Shown here: in pieces, positions 10,253-22,673 of the stretch
How the letters are laid out: each line of letters begins with the position of its first letter
Numbering within the stretch: the first letter of the stretch is position 1
NCBI RefSeq assembly: GCF_964355755.1
Contig: NC_092672.1
Span: 14,442,501-14,506,500, forward strand
Length of the DNA stretch: 64,000 nt
DNA from: Antedon mediterranea
Lineage: Eukaryota; Echinodermata; Crinoidea; Comatulida; Antedonidae
Direction of reading: 5' to 3'
Notes under the pieces: generated by a model
The model's input: only the letters and a program-made list of their open reading frames with translations
What the model was told of the DNA's origin: nothing
The model's database searches: none
Position numbers and translations under genes: made by a program

Positions 10253-12045
10253 ATGAGTTTCAACTGTTTACCTACTCCGAAATTAGCAATTGGTGAGAAA
10301 GCCCGTAGGACTATGAAAAGAGTTATGGGGAGTTCTAATGGTCAAGCTGACGAGTGTAGCAGTTTAAAATTACCAACGGTGGCTTCTACATCAGCGAATA
10401 TAATGGATTCTATAAAATCTTTTAACGGTCAAACTGACGACTGTAAAGGTTTTAAAAAACCAATGATGCCGTCTACTCACCCAAAGATTACCGTAACATC
10501 AACGAATCGGATTTTCTTGTCTGAAAAACGTCATGTGGTGGCTCAGCGATGGGGTGAAGTTGTTTCTGTTTGCCTCAGAGAGTATTACCAGACGGAAGAA
10601 AATGGTGTCTACAAACCTGGTCCTCTAGGTATTAATTTACCCGTTCTGCTGTGGCAAAAACTTTTCAACAATATTGATTTAATTATTCAGGCACTGGAAG
10701 ACTTACAAAGAGACATTAACATGGTGGAGGCAGTAAGAATCCCCATTTCGGACATAATTCATGTGGTAGTTAGTAACTGGAAAGAAGAACAATTTGTGTG
10801 TATTCGCCGCTATTACCAGTCTGAAGAAGGAGGCAAGTTTAAACCCGGTAAAAAAGGTGTAAACCTTCCAAAGAGTCAGTGGTTCAAGATAATTGAAAAA
10901 CACGGTGAAATACAAAAGATGATTGAGGAGGTTGGTAATGATAATGCGGCTACTGTTGACAAAAGCGATAATGGAGGACGTTTATTCAATTCAGAACATC
11001 AATTGCTACCCCCTGATAAGTTATCGGTGCAAAAGATAATAGGGGAAAATTTAGACTGTGATTACCTTCAACTTCTTGATAAAGGAGCAGCCGATACATT
11101 GTTTAAAAAATGTGAGGAAGAGATTGACTATTTTACCGGAGATCTTGCAAAGGTTAAAGTGTACGGAAAGTGGTTTAATATTCCTAGAAAACAGGTTAGT
11201 TCCATTATGTTTTTATCCGTGGTTTTGTATTAATGACTTGTTAATTACTTGTATATCGTTTCCTTTGTTTTTTCCATAATTTACCGCTGTGTAGCTATAG
11301 GTGTTACTTACTCTTTTTCTGTAAATTATTTTATTTGGGCGTGTTCATTTACGTCTCGTCAAATAATAAATGACTTTCTTTGTATGGTTTCCCCCTCTGC
11401 AGGTTTCGTTCGGCGATTCGGGCTTAACTTACAAATATTCAGGCAATACAGTACCAGCTTTACCGTGGCCACCATTCCTGAAAGATCTCCGCGACCTTTT
11501 AAAATCGGTTACAGGACATTACTTCAATTTTGTTTTGGTCAACCGGTAAATATTCTTGTTTATTATTTTATTCATTTATTTTATTTATTGATTAAAAGGG
11601 TCCATAGTTTACCTCTAAAACGATTGAACACTATCAGTATGATTTCTGCAATTTGTTAGATAAGATTGTTTTAATGGATAATTGGGGTTTTTTTAGTCTC
11701 ATCTTAAAATATTTTATTTTCTATTGTATTTTGTCGTTACTCTATAGATATGCTACTGGAAGTGATTACATTGGCGAACACAAAGATGATGAGAAAGACA
11801 TGAATCACTTTAGTCCAATCGCCTCTGTATCATTGGGGCAGACACGTATGTTTAGATTTCGACATGGTGATGCGCGAGGTAAGAGTCCCAAAAGAATAAT
11901 TGAGCCAGTAACTGTTGATCTTAAACACGGTACATTATTAATGATGAATTATCCCACTAATGAGTACTGGTACCATTCACTGCCTAAAAATCAATCCATC
12001 AAGCTACCAAGAATAAATCTCACGTTTAGAGATATTAAAAGATGA
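10253..12045 (+). CDS. Tandem PC4-like domains fused to ALKBH2-type dioxygenase, left copy
   Basis: Three exons, 10253-11194, 11403-11545 and 11748-12045, with GT-AG introns, give a 460-aa protein. Residues 85-150 and 160-225 are two PC4-like single-stranded-DNA-binding modules (VCLREYYQTEENGVYKPG and VCIRRYYQSEEGGKFKPG, each followed by GxNLP and a W). Residues 268-460 are a full ALKBH2-type Fe(II)/2-oxoglutarate DNA dealkylase: GKWFNIPRKQ, GDSGLTY, iron ligands H373, D375 and H438, and R450 and R456 for 2-oxoglutarate. ALKBH2 removes alkyl adducts such as 1-methyladenine and 3-methylcytosine from DNA in the nucleus. The fusion suggests a protein that binds exposed single strands and repairs or demethylates them, perhaps during element replication; that role is inference. 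An N-terminal NGQ-(A/T)-D-(E/D)-C motif is repeated at residues 29-35 and 58-64. AATAAA occurs at 12551-12556. Confidence 0.88.
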
Positions 12046-15000
12046 GAGAAATGTTACGCAAACACTACAGTCTTTAATAGTGATTGCAGATCTCAAGAAT
12101 ATCAACTGTTCATGATCTGTTCTCATTTAGTATAGTAGTACCAGTTGAATTATTTTTGTGATGATATTCCTAAAAATGGTTGTATTATTGTATTGATGTT
12201 AATTCACTTAGATCTAGGCCTAATTCCATTGATCGTTAATAATCATGTGATTGTTTGTCATTGCGTGGATAATGATTAACTTTACGAATAATTTCTTAAA
12301 AGTAACTTGTAATGTATTTCTAATTGTTAAATACAATTTTTTATGTTTTTAATAAGTGTGTAAGTTTTTCTTTAAAGCGTTTTAATCGTAATTTCAAGAG
12401 TAATAGGTACTTGTAACGTTTGAAACGGACTGGTAGATTAAACAGAACAAAAACAAAAAAAAAAACCCCGTTATAATAACACTAATAATAGCACATATTT
12501 TCGTACATGTATCAATGATTTATCTACATATGTGTGATTAATATTATTACAATAAAGACCATGTAGATCTACGATATTTTTACTGTAAGTGGTATTGTAA
12601 ATAAAAATTATGAATTCAATCGTGAGAAATGACCGATATCTGTGTATTATTTTATATTACTTTTATCATAATTGCAACAACATAAAAAAACTCAGAAATC
12701 ATAATTATCGAATACAGAAAGACGTTTTGGTTACCAATTGTATTTCTTGACACTTAACAGATTTTAACAGAAAACAAGACCTTCAACCGGAGCCAAAAAT
12801 GGAAATTTGTTTACGTGCAGGTTATTGCCATTAGATATTCTTAGAACTACTTTGGTTTTTATAAATATTGTCACTTTTTTTCTACACGTTTATCTACCGA
12901 GATTTTGTTTTTCTTTTTATGAATCTTCCGTTGTTCATAAGCATTATTAATTTGTACAGGCCTTGTTCTTCGCTTTGCAGGCTAAATCTTATAACGGCAT
13001 AGGCCTACATTTTAACGGTTCTTTGTAAATATCCTCTTATTGATTGTTACCTATAGTTCTCTGAATGTTTTAATTTACCGTAGATGATGAAAAAATCCCT
13101 TAATCTAGCACCATTTAAAAAAAAAAAAAAAAAAAAGGTTCCGCAGTAAATGGTTTATTTTTTATGGTATTGATGGAATCATCGAGGCACAATATTAGGC
13201 TGAAAAACATGACGTCACTATTTTAAACTGTTTATCATACAAGAACAATTAACCAATCACAAAACTGAGCTACTGATTTGCGTAGAAGTTTCTGGAAATG
13301 ACAAATTAAGGAAACACGTACACATTAATAAATATATATTAATTTTTATATAAATAATAGACAAAACAAAAGGAAATACACCAAACAAATCATTTTCGTT
13401 ATGAATTTATAATAACTTTAAATTTTGTCCATCACAGGAGACGCGTTTAGCGTTTTCCAATTGTAAAACAGTTTCGCATTGCGTCGCAACACATGCACAT
13501 ACTGCAAGTACTGTACCGTACTGTAACAAGTCTACTGATATGTATTTTGTTGGTCACTCATCATTTTAGCCAACACATTATTTAACTCATCAGGTGTAAT
13601 ATCTTTTCACAAAACCTTTATATCTTTACTTTTTCTTGACAACTCATAACAAACAAGAATAGTACTCTGAATGAGTGTGGGAGAGGTGTGTGGGAGTCCC
13701 ATTCAACTAAACCTTGCCAATTTGTACTCGACCTACGATAAAACCATTTTTTAAAAGTCAACATAGCGACGCGAGAAAAAATTGATAATAGGGATAAAAA
13801 GTTTTTCATGCATTGTTATACAGTAATCTATGTTTTTCGGTGTTTACACCATCTCATTGTTTATAATTACGTTTGTTAATATCGATAGTGTTTCTCTAGC
13901 AGAGTTATATTACTTGTTTATACTCGTATAGTTTGAAGTCCTCCATGTTGTTCGTATATTTTGTAAAAAGTGTACTTATGATTACTTTTAAAAACCAACT
14001 CATTTTATTTGCATTTTATCTACACCTCATGGTTAAAATGTGTTGTTTTTCATAGAGTGTGATGATGCTTAAAACGTTATACTAGTATAACCACCAAAAC
14101 GGTTTATTATCTGTAGGAAATCATCAATTGTAACATGCGGTAAACAATACAAATTAGTTTCACAAATTATTAAAAAATAGCACAATTGTTACAAATGCAT
14201 TTAAGAAAATAAAGGTGTACAGATTTTATTTCGAAAAAGTGTAGGCCTAGACCTACAAAGATAATTTTACATAAAGTGTACAGAATAAATTAACAAAAAA
14301 AAAAAAGGTCACACATACATTAAACTAATTCTTATAAAAGTGTACAGTGTACTTTGGTTATCAGGTATATCAACTTTAATATTTTAAGTATAGGGCCTAT
14401 TTGTGGCCAACACACGGTCCCTTTTAATTGGGGGTAGAGGTCTTTTGCCGTTCGTAATTCAAACTGTTCGTAAAATTGAAGTTAATATTCTGAGATTAGG
14501 CCTATAGCCTATGATTGCAGCTTATACTAGTCAACGGTCTAAAAGAGCTGTAGTGCAGGAGGCGAAACATAAAAGTTCATTAATAAACAGTATATTATAT
14601 TATAACGATAAAGAAACGAATGTACGATACACCAATATAGCAATACAATAACTGATTAACTGAAAACTTGAAGTCTACTGTATTCCTACAATCATTCAAG
14701 TAGACATTGTTTGCTGAGTGTATGGTACTTTCTCCAAAGAGAATTCGAACGATGTGCTTTCGGACGTGTTTCTACGATTATCAGAACGGGTCGATAATGA
14801 AAAAAAAAAAAACCCAAAACAAACAAACTGTCTACTAACTCCCAAAAAAAAAAATCAATACCTATTAAATAAACTGAACCTACCCCACTAAATAATCTCT
14901 TCCATACATCAAAATCGACCGAAAATGATCTGGACATTGAAAAGTGGACACGGTCGTCTGTTCTTCTTTTCTGTTTCCACGGCTTGGGACGACATCCCTG

Positions 15001-15424
15001 TTAGTGATGTACGGTAGCCATGCGGTCTACACACTTATGATGACCACATCGCATAACATGTTCAGGGAACTTATTTTTCAACTCTCTGATACAATGTTTA
15101 AATACAAGTAGACTGGAAACCATTTAGGAACAGGGGGTTTCTAATAATAAAAGTTGTTTAAAACTTTAGTTATTGTCAAGGGGAATTGTTCAAGACTTGG
15201 AGTAAAAATGGTCAAGACCGGGGGAAAATGGTCAAGACAGGAAGAAAATTAAATTTCACCATTTTATAAGTTTATAGTCATTTATTGTGTTAAAATTCAT
15301 TTATTATTAGACCTGTATACGTATTCAATAACAAAAAATAACCTTGTTACATTAATAACATATCTTTAGTGGTTAAGGTAATATATTATTTCTCTGTATA
15401 CTGACGTCACAAATATAGATAAAG
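12046..15424. other. Inner left arm, no gene recognised
   Basis: About 3.4 kb of AT-rich sequence between the dioxygenase gene and the centre. Only frames under 85 codons occur, none resembling a protein. It contains AGGCCTA words common to the surrounding host DNA, a poly-A tract at about 13117-13137 and an AATAAA at 12551. The mirror copy is 16390-19768. Confidence 0.6.
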
Positions 15425-15720
15425 AGAGACTGTAACTAAATGTTTATTACTTATTAGGGTTACAGGGAGAGTTCCATGCAACATTAAAAGGTCAATTAAT
15501 GAGCCACCCAACTTAATTAAGTACCGTTACTTAACAAATGTGCTCAAACTCAATAAGGGTTACAAATCTACAAGAGACTGTAACTAAATGTTTATTACTT
15601 ATTAGGGTTACAGGGAGAGTTCCATGCAACATTAAAAGGTCAATTAATGAGCCACCCAACTTAATTAAGTACCGTTACTTAACAAATGTGCTCAAACTCA
15701 ATAAGGGTTACAAATCTACA
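15425..15720. repeat. 148-bp direct duplication in left arm
   Basis: Two near-identical consecutive units, 15425-15572 and 15573-15720, each beginning AGAGACTGTAACTAAATG. The mirror pair is at 16094-16389. The duplication therefore predates the inversion event or was copied by it. Confidence 0.85.
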
Positions 15721-15873
15721 AAAGAGGACATTTTATTTTTATACCAGGGTTAAACATTAAAAGGTCAATTACTTGAACTCTGAACATGGAAAAAATACTT
15801 GCGTCAATTGACACTTGAACTTGACCTCTACACAAGGACGAATAGACTGTGTCAATTAACCATGACCTCTGGT

Positions 15874-15940
15874 CCCAAAAGCATGGGGGTTTCAGTTTTC
15901 GACTTCGTCGAAATTTGAGAGCCCCCCAATAAAACGGCTG
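15874..15940. other. Central spacer forming an imperfect hairpin
   Basis: The 67 bases separating the perfect arms are themselves an imperfect palindrome. The centre is TTTCGAC-TTC-GTCGAAA (7-bp stem, 3-base loop), flanked by mismatched sequence and then GGGGG facing CCCCC. This resembles the mismatched hairpin left when a covalently closed terminus is copied through. Confidence 0.8.
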
Positions 15941-16389
15941 ACCAGAGGTCATGGTTAATTGACACAGTCTATTCGTCCTTGTGTAGAGGTCAAGTTCAAG
16001 TGTCAATTGACGCAAGTATTTTTTCCATGTTCAGAGTTCAAGTAATTGACCTTTTAATGTTTAACCCTGGTATAAAAATAAAATGTCCTCTTTTGTAGAT
16101 TTGTAACCCTTATTGAGTTTGAGCACATTTGTTAAGTAACGGTACTTAATTAAGTTGGGTGGCTCATTAATTGACCTTTTAATGTTGCATGGAACTCTCC
16201 CTGTAACCCTAATAAGTAATAAACATTTAGTTACAGTCTCTTGTAGATTTGTAACCCTTATTGAGTTTGAGCACATTTGTTAAGTAACGGTACTTAATTA
16301 AGTTGGGTGGCTCATTAATTGACCTTTTAATGTTGCATGGAACTCTCCCTGTAACCCTAATAAGTAATAAACATTTAGTTACAGTCTCT

Positions 16390-19300
16390 CTTTATCTATA
16401 TTTGTGACGTCAGTATACAGAGAAATAATATATTACCTTAACCACTAAAGATATGTTATTAATGTAACAAGGTTATTTTTTGTTATTGAATACGTATACA
16501 GGTCTAATAATAAATGAATTTTAACACAATAAATGACTATAAACTTATAAAATGGTGAAATTTAATTTTCTTCCTGTCTTGACCATTTTCCCCCGGTCTT
16601 GACCATTTTTACTCCAAGTCTTGAACAATTCCCCTTGACAATAACTAAAGTTTTAAACAACTTTTATTATTAGAAACCCCCTGTTCCTAAATGGTTTCCA
16701 GTCTACTTGTATTTAAACATTGTATCAGAGAGTTGAAAAATAAGTTCCCTGAACATGTTATGCGATGTGGTCATCATAAGTGTGTAGACCGCATGGCTAC
16801 CGTACATCACTAACAGGGATGTCGTCCCAAGCCGTGGAAACAGAAAAGAAGAACAGACGACCGTGTCCACTTTTCAATGTCCAGATCATTTTCGGTCGAT
16901 TTTGATGTATGGAAGAGATTATTTAGTGGGGTAGGTTCAGTTTATTTAATAGGTATTGATTTTTTTTTTTGGGAGTTAGTAGACAGTTTGTTTGTTTTGG
17001 GTTTTTTTTTTTTTCATTATCGACCCGTTCTGATAATCGTAGAAACACGTCCGAAAGCACATCGTTCGAATTCTCTTTGGAGAAAGTACCATACACTCAG
17101 CAAACAATGTCTACTTGAATGATTGTAGGAATACAGTAGACTTCAAGTTTTCAGTTAATCAGTTATTGTATTGCTATATTGGTGTATCGTACATTCGTTT
17201 CTTTATCGTTATAATATAATATACTGTTTATTAATGAACTTTTATGTTTCGCCTCCTGCACTACAGCTCTTTTAGACCGTTGACTAGTATAAGCTGCAAT
17301 CATAGGCTATAGGCCTAATCTCAGAATATTAACTTCAATTTTACGAACAGTTTGAATTACGAACGGCAAAAGACCTCTACCCCCAATTAAAAGGGACCGT
17401 GTGTTGGCCACAAATAGGCCCTATACTTAAAATATTAAAGTTGATATACCTGATAACCAAAGTACACTGTACACTTTTATAAGAATTAGTTTAATGTATG
17501 TGTGACCTTTTTTTTTTTTGTTAATTTATTCTGTACACTTTATGTAAAATTATCTTTGTAGGTCTAGGCCTACACTTTTTCGAAATAAAATCTGTACACC
17601 TTTATTTTCTTAAATGCATTTGTAACAATTGTGCTATTTTTTAATAATTTGTGAAACTAATTTGTATTGTTTACCGCATGTTACAATTGATGATTTCCTA
17701 CAGATAATAAACCGTTTTGGTGGTTATACTAGTATAACGTTTTAAGCATCATCACACTCTATGAAAAACAACACATTTTAACCATGAGGTGTAGATAAAA
17801 TGCAAATAAAATGAGTTGGTTTTTAAAAGTAATCATAAGTACACTTTTTACAAAATATACGAACAACATGGAGGACTTCAAACTATACGAGTATAAACAA
17901 GTAATATAACTCTGCTAGAGAAACACTATCGATATTAACAAACGTAATTATAAACAATGAGATGGTGTAAACACCGAAAAACATAGATTACTGTATAACA
18001 ATGCATGAAAAACTTTTTATCCCTATTATCAATTTTTTCTCGCGTCGCTATGTTGACTTTTAAAAAATGGTTTTATCGTAGGTCGAGTACAAATTGGCAA
18101 GGTTTAGTTGAATGGGACTCCCACACACCTCTCCCACACTCATTCAGAGTACTATTCTTGTTTGTTATGAGTTGTCAAGAAAAAGTAAAGATATAAAGGT
18201 TTTGTGAAAAGATATTACACCTGATGAGTTAAATAATGTGTTGGCTAAAATGATGAGTGACCAACAAAATACATATCAGTAGACTTGTTACAGTACGGTA
18301 CAGTACTTGCAGTATGTGCATGTGTTGCGACGCAATGCGAAACTGTTTTACAATTGGAAAACGCTAAACGCGTCTCCTGTGATGGACAAAATTTAAAGTT
18401 ATTATAAATTCATAACGAAAATGATTTGTTTGGTGTATTTCCTTTTGTTTTGTCTATTATTTATATAAAAATTAATATATATTTATTAATGTGTACGTGT
18501 TTCCTTAATTTGTCATTTCCAGAAACTTCTACGCAAATCAGTAGCTCAGTTTTGTGATTGGTTAATTGTTCTTGTATGATAAACAGTTTAAAATAGTGAC
18601 GTCATGTTTTTCAGCCTAATATTGTGCCTCGATGATTCCATCAATACCATAAAAAATAAACCATTTACTGCGGAACCTTTTTTTTTTTTTTTTTTTTAAA
18701 TGGTGCTAGATTAAGGGATTTTTTCATCATCTACGGTAAATTAAAACATTCAGAGAACTATAGGTAACAATCAATAAGAGGATATTTACAAAGAACCGTT
18801 AAAATGTAGGCCTATGCCGTTATAAGATTTAGCCTGCAAAGCGAAGAACAAGGCCTGTACAAATTAATAATGCTTATGAACAACGGAAGATTCATAAAAA
18901 GAAAAACAAAATCTCGGTAGATAAACGTGTAGAAAAAAAGTGACAATATTTATAAAAACCAAAGTAGTTCTAAGAATATCTAATGGCAATAACCTGCACG
19001 TAAACAAATTTCCATTTTTGGCTCCGGTTGAAGGTCTTGTTTTCTGTTAAAATCTGTTAAGTGTCAAGAAATACAATTGGTAACCAAAACGTCTTTCTGT
19101 ATTCGATAATTATGATTTCTGAGTTTTTTTATGTTGTTGCAATTATGATAAAAGTAATATAAAATAATACACAGATATCGGTCATTTCTCACGATTGAAT
19201 TCATAATTTTTATTTACAATACCACTTACAGTAAAAATATCGTAGATCTACATGGTCTTTATTGTAATAATATTAATCACACATATGTAGATAAATCATT

Positions 19301-19768
19301 GATACATGTACGAAAATATGTGCTATTATTAGTGTTATTATAACGGGGTTTTTTTTTTTGTTTTTGTTCTGTTTAATCTACCAGTCCGTTTCAAACGTTA
19401 CAAGTACCTATTACTCTTGAAATTACGATTAAAACGCTTTAAAGAAAAACTTACACACTTATTAAAAACATAAAAAATTGTATTTAACAATTAGAAATAC
19501 ATTACAAGTTACTTTTAAGAAATTATTCGTAAAGTTAATCATTATCCACGCAATGACAAACAATCACATGATTATTAACGATCAATGGAATTAGGCCTAG
19601 ATCTAAGTGAATTAACATCAATACAATAATACAACCATTTTTAGGAATATCATCACAAAAATAATTCAACTGGTACTACTATACTAAATGAGAACAGATC
19701 ATGAACAGTTGATATTCTTGAGATCTGCAATCACTATTAAAGACTGTAGTGTTTGCGTAACATTTCTC
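16390..19768. other. Inner right arm, no gene recognised
   Basis: Mirror of 12046-15424, with the same absence of recognisable coding sequence. Confidence 0.6.
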
Positions 19769-21561
19769 TCATCTTTTAATATCTCTAAACGTGAGATTTA
19801 TTCTTGGTAGCTTGATGGATTGATTTTTAGGCAGTGAATGGTACCAGTACTCATTAGTGGGATAATTCATCATTAATAATGTACCGTGTTTAAGATCAAC
19901 AGTTACTGGCTCAATTATTCTTTTGGGACTCTTACCTCGCGCATCACCATGTCGAAATCTAAACATACGTGTCTGCCCCAATGATACAGAGGCGATTGGA
20001 CTAAAGTGATTCATGTCTTTCTCATCATCTTTGTGTTCGCCAATGTAATCACTTCCAGTAGCATATCTATAGAGTAACGACAAAATACAATAGAAAATAA
20101 AATATTTTAAGATGAGACTAAAAAAACCCCAATTATCCATTAAAACAATCTTATCTAACAAATTGCAGAAATCATACTGATAGTGTTCAATCGTTTTAGA
20201 GGTAAACTATGGACCCTTTTAATCAATAAATAAAATAAATGAATAAAATAATAAACAAGAATATTTACCGGTTGACCAAAACAAAATTGAAGTAATGTCC
20301 TGTAACCGATTTTAAAAGGTCGCGGAGATCTTTCAGGAATGGTGGCCACGGTAAAGCTGGTACTGTATTGCCTGAATATTTGTAAGTTAAGCCCGAATCG
20401 CCGAACGAAACCTGCAGAGGGGGAAACCATACAAAGAAAGTCATTTATTATTTGACGAGACGTAAATGAACACGCCCAAATAAAATAATTTACAGAAAAA
20501 GAGTAAGTAACACCTATAGCTACACAGCGGTAAATTATGGAAAAAACAAAGGAAACGATATACAAGTAATTAACAAGTCATTAATACAAAACCACGGATA
20601 AAAACATAATGGAACTAACCTGTTTTCTAGGAATATTAAACCACTTTCCGTACACTTTAACCTTTGCAAGATCTCCGGTAAAATAGTCAATCTCTTCCTC
20701 ACATTTTTTAAACAATGTATCGGCTGCTCCTTTATCAAGAAGTTGAAGGTAATCACAGTCTAAATTTTCCCCTATTATCTTTTGCACCGATAACTTATCA
20801 GGGGGTAGCAATTGATGTTCTGAATTGAATAAACGTCCTCCATTATCGCTTTTGTCAACAGTAGCCGCATTATCATTACCAACCTCCTCAATCATCTTTT
20901 GTATTTCACCGTGTTTTTCAATTATCTTGAACCACTGACTCTTTGGAAGGTTTACACCTTTTTTACCGGGTTTAAACTTGCCTCCTTCTTCAGACTGGTA
21001 ATAGCGGCGAATACACACAAATTGTTCTTCTTTCCAGTTACTAACTACCACATGAATTATGTCCGAAATGGGGATTCTTACTGCCTCCACCATGTTAATG
21101 TCTCTTTGTAAGTCTTCCAGTGCCTGAATAATTAAATCAATATTGTTGAAAAGTTTTTGCCACAGCAGAACGGGTAAATTAATACCTAGAGGACCAGGTT
21201 TGTAGACACCATTTTCTTCCGTCTGGTAATACTCTCTGAGGCAAACAGAAACAACTTCACCCCATCGCTGAGCCACCACATGACGTTTTTCAGACAAGAA
21301 AATCCGATTCGTTGATGTTACGGTAATCTTTGGGTGAGTAGACGGCATCATTGGTTTTTTAAAACCTTTACAGTCGTCAGTTTGACCGTTAAAAGATTTT
21401 ATAGAATCCATTATATTCGCTGATGTAGAAGCCACCGTTGGTAATTTTAAACTGCTACACTCGTCAGCTTGACCATTAGAACTCCCCATAACTCTTTTCA
21501 TAGTCCTACGGGCTTTCTCACCAATTGCTAATTTCGGAGTAGGTAAACAGTTGAAACTCAT
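19769..21561 (-). CDS. Tandem PC4-like domains fused to ALKBH2-type dioxygenase, right copy
   Basis: Mirror copy of the left-arm gene. On the minus strand its exons are 21561-20620, 20411-20269 and 20066-19769, with the same 460-aa product. No difference from the left copy was seen. It is convergent with the left gene, so both are transcribed toward the palindrome centre. Iron ligands, PC4-like modules and splice sites are all retained, so the element carries two potentially active copies. Confidence 0.87.
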
Positions 21562-21652
21562 GTTTATAGACTGTAGAGAGTTACAGAGAGTGAAACGAAC
21601 GATTACGCTTGAATCAGGATATATATGCAGCTTAGTAGGAAAGTAGCCCAGT

Positions 21653-22279
21653 TCAGTAATTAAAAAGATAATGATTGCTATTTCCGGTCAATCGTTTCCG
21701 TGACACGTGCGAAACACAATTTAAATATCCTCGCACAATTAACAGCTTAAAAATAGCCTCTGAATTAATCAGGGTATTGACAAGAAAATAAACGAAATGT
21801 CTATACCGAGGCAATGAATATTCTCCTTGCATATTTAGTTCGTTGTAAACGGTATCGACTGAAACATACTTCTTATCTAGAACCTCCCGATAAAAATAGT
21901 CAATCTGTTCTTCTAGAGACTTCATACAACAGAAATCATGATCTTTTTGACTGCTCCTGTCAAATTCACAACCATAACAAGCCGCTTTACTTAAAACCCA
22001 ACACTTGGCTAACACTTGAGCAGCAAACAATTGTTTAACCAAACGCTCCATTTTCAACAAAAATTCTCTCTCCACCTCGTCCACGTACGTGAATATACAA
22101 CTTGTAGGCCTGTTACTCCTCTCGACTCCTTCTTCTATACCGACGGGGATAACCTCTTCGGCCGCCGTGTAACAATCATCTATATCACTGCCTGGAACAA
22201 CAACAGTATCCTCATCATCGCTAATTATTATAACAGTATCTACACAACTCCCTTGCGAAAAATATATACTTCCAGACAT
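21653..22279 (-). CDS. Acidic SIM- and CCHC-containing protein of the element, right copy
   Basis: Mirror of the left-arm gene at 9539-10093, with the same first 179 residues, including the VIIISDDED motif and the CCHC cluster. A 4-bp AATT present here but not in the left arm shifts the frame after FKLL. The product is 208 aa, with 29 further residues, instead of 184 aa. Either version could be ancestral. No recognised family. Confidence 0.62.
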   Translation of the reverse strand: MSGSIYFSQGSCVDTVIIISDDEDTVVVPGSDIDDCYTAAEEVIPVGIEEGVERSNRPTSCIFTYVDEVEREFLLKMERLVKQLFAAQVLAKCWVLSKAACYGCEFDRSSQKDHDFCCMKSLEEQIDYFYREVLDKKYVSVDTVYNELNMQGEYSLPRYRHFVYFLVNTLINSEAIFKLLIVRGYLNCVSHVSRKRLTGNSNHYLFNY

Positions 22280-22450
22280 AATGAAATACTGTAAAGAGAT
22301 ACTCTACGTAAAAATAGACAAAACAACTGGAGAATAGTACAACAATAACCGCTTCACTTTGTTTTACCGTCTTAAATCGTAAATAAAGTAATGACGTCAC
22401 TCACCACGTACCAGAACCTCACGCCGAAAAATTAATAAAAAAGAGACAAA

Positions 22451-22673
22451 GAAACACCTGGCGGAAATTACATAACTAGTACGAAACCAGGAAAAGAACG
22501 ACCTTCATTAGAAACACCTGGCGGAAGTTACATAACTAATACAATAACAGGAAATGAACGACCTTCATTAGAAACACCTGGCGGAAACGACCTTCTTTAG
22601 AAACACCTGGCGGAAGTTACATAACTAATACAATAACAGGAAATGAACGACCTTCATTAGAAACACCTGGCGG
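22451..22673. repeat. Subterminal tandem repeats of right arm
   Basis: Mirror of 9145-9367, with five occurrences of the complement AGAAACACCTGGCGG. The copy number equals that of the left arm. Confidence 0.85.

Larger units (their letters stand above)
9083..15873 (+). repeat. Left arm of the palindrome
   Basis: Sequence here pairs with 15941-22735 on the opposite strand. Paired positions sum to 31814 over the inner part and to 31818 outside the 4-bp indel near 10076. Order from the outside in: subterminal tandem repeats, SIM/CCHC gene, PC4-ALKBH2 gene, a long stretch without genes, a 148-bp duplicated unit, the central hairpin. Confidence 0.93.

Noticed and set aside
14692-14937. 81-codon frame in the inner arm (mirror 16877-17122)
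   Set aside because: Phe-rich from poly-A/T runs, no conserved pattern and no splice or promoter context.
15538-16276. Mirror-image 71-codon frames near the palindrome centre
   Set aside because: They fall in the duplicated 148-bp units, are short and resemble no protein.
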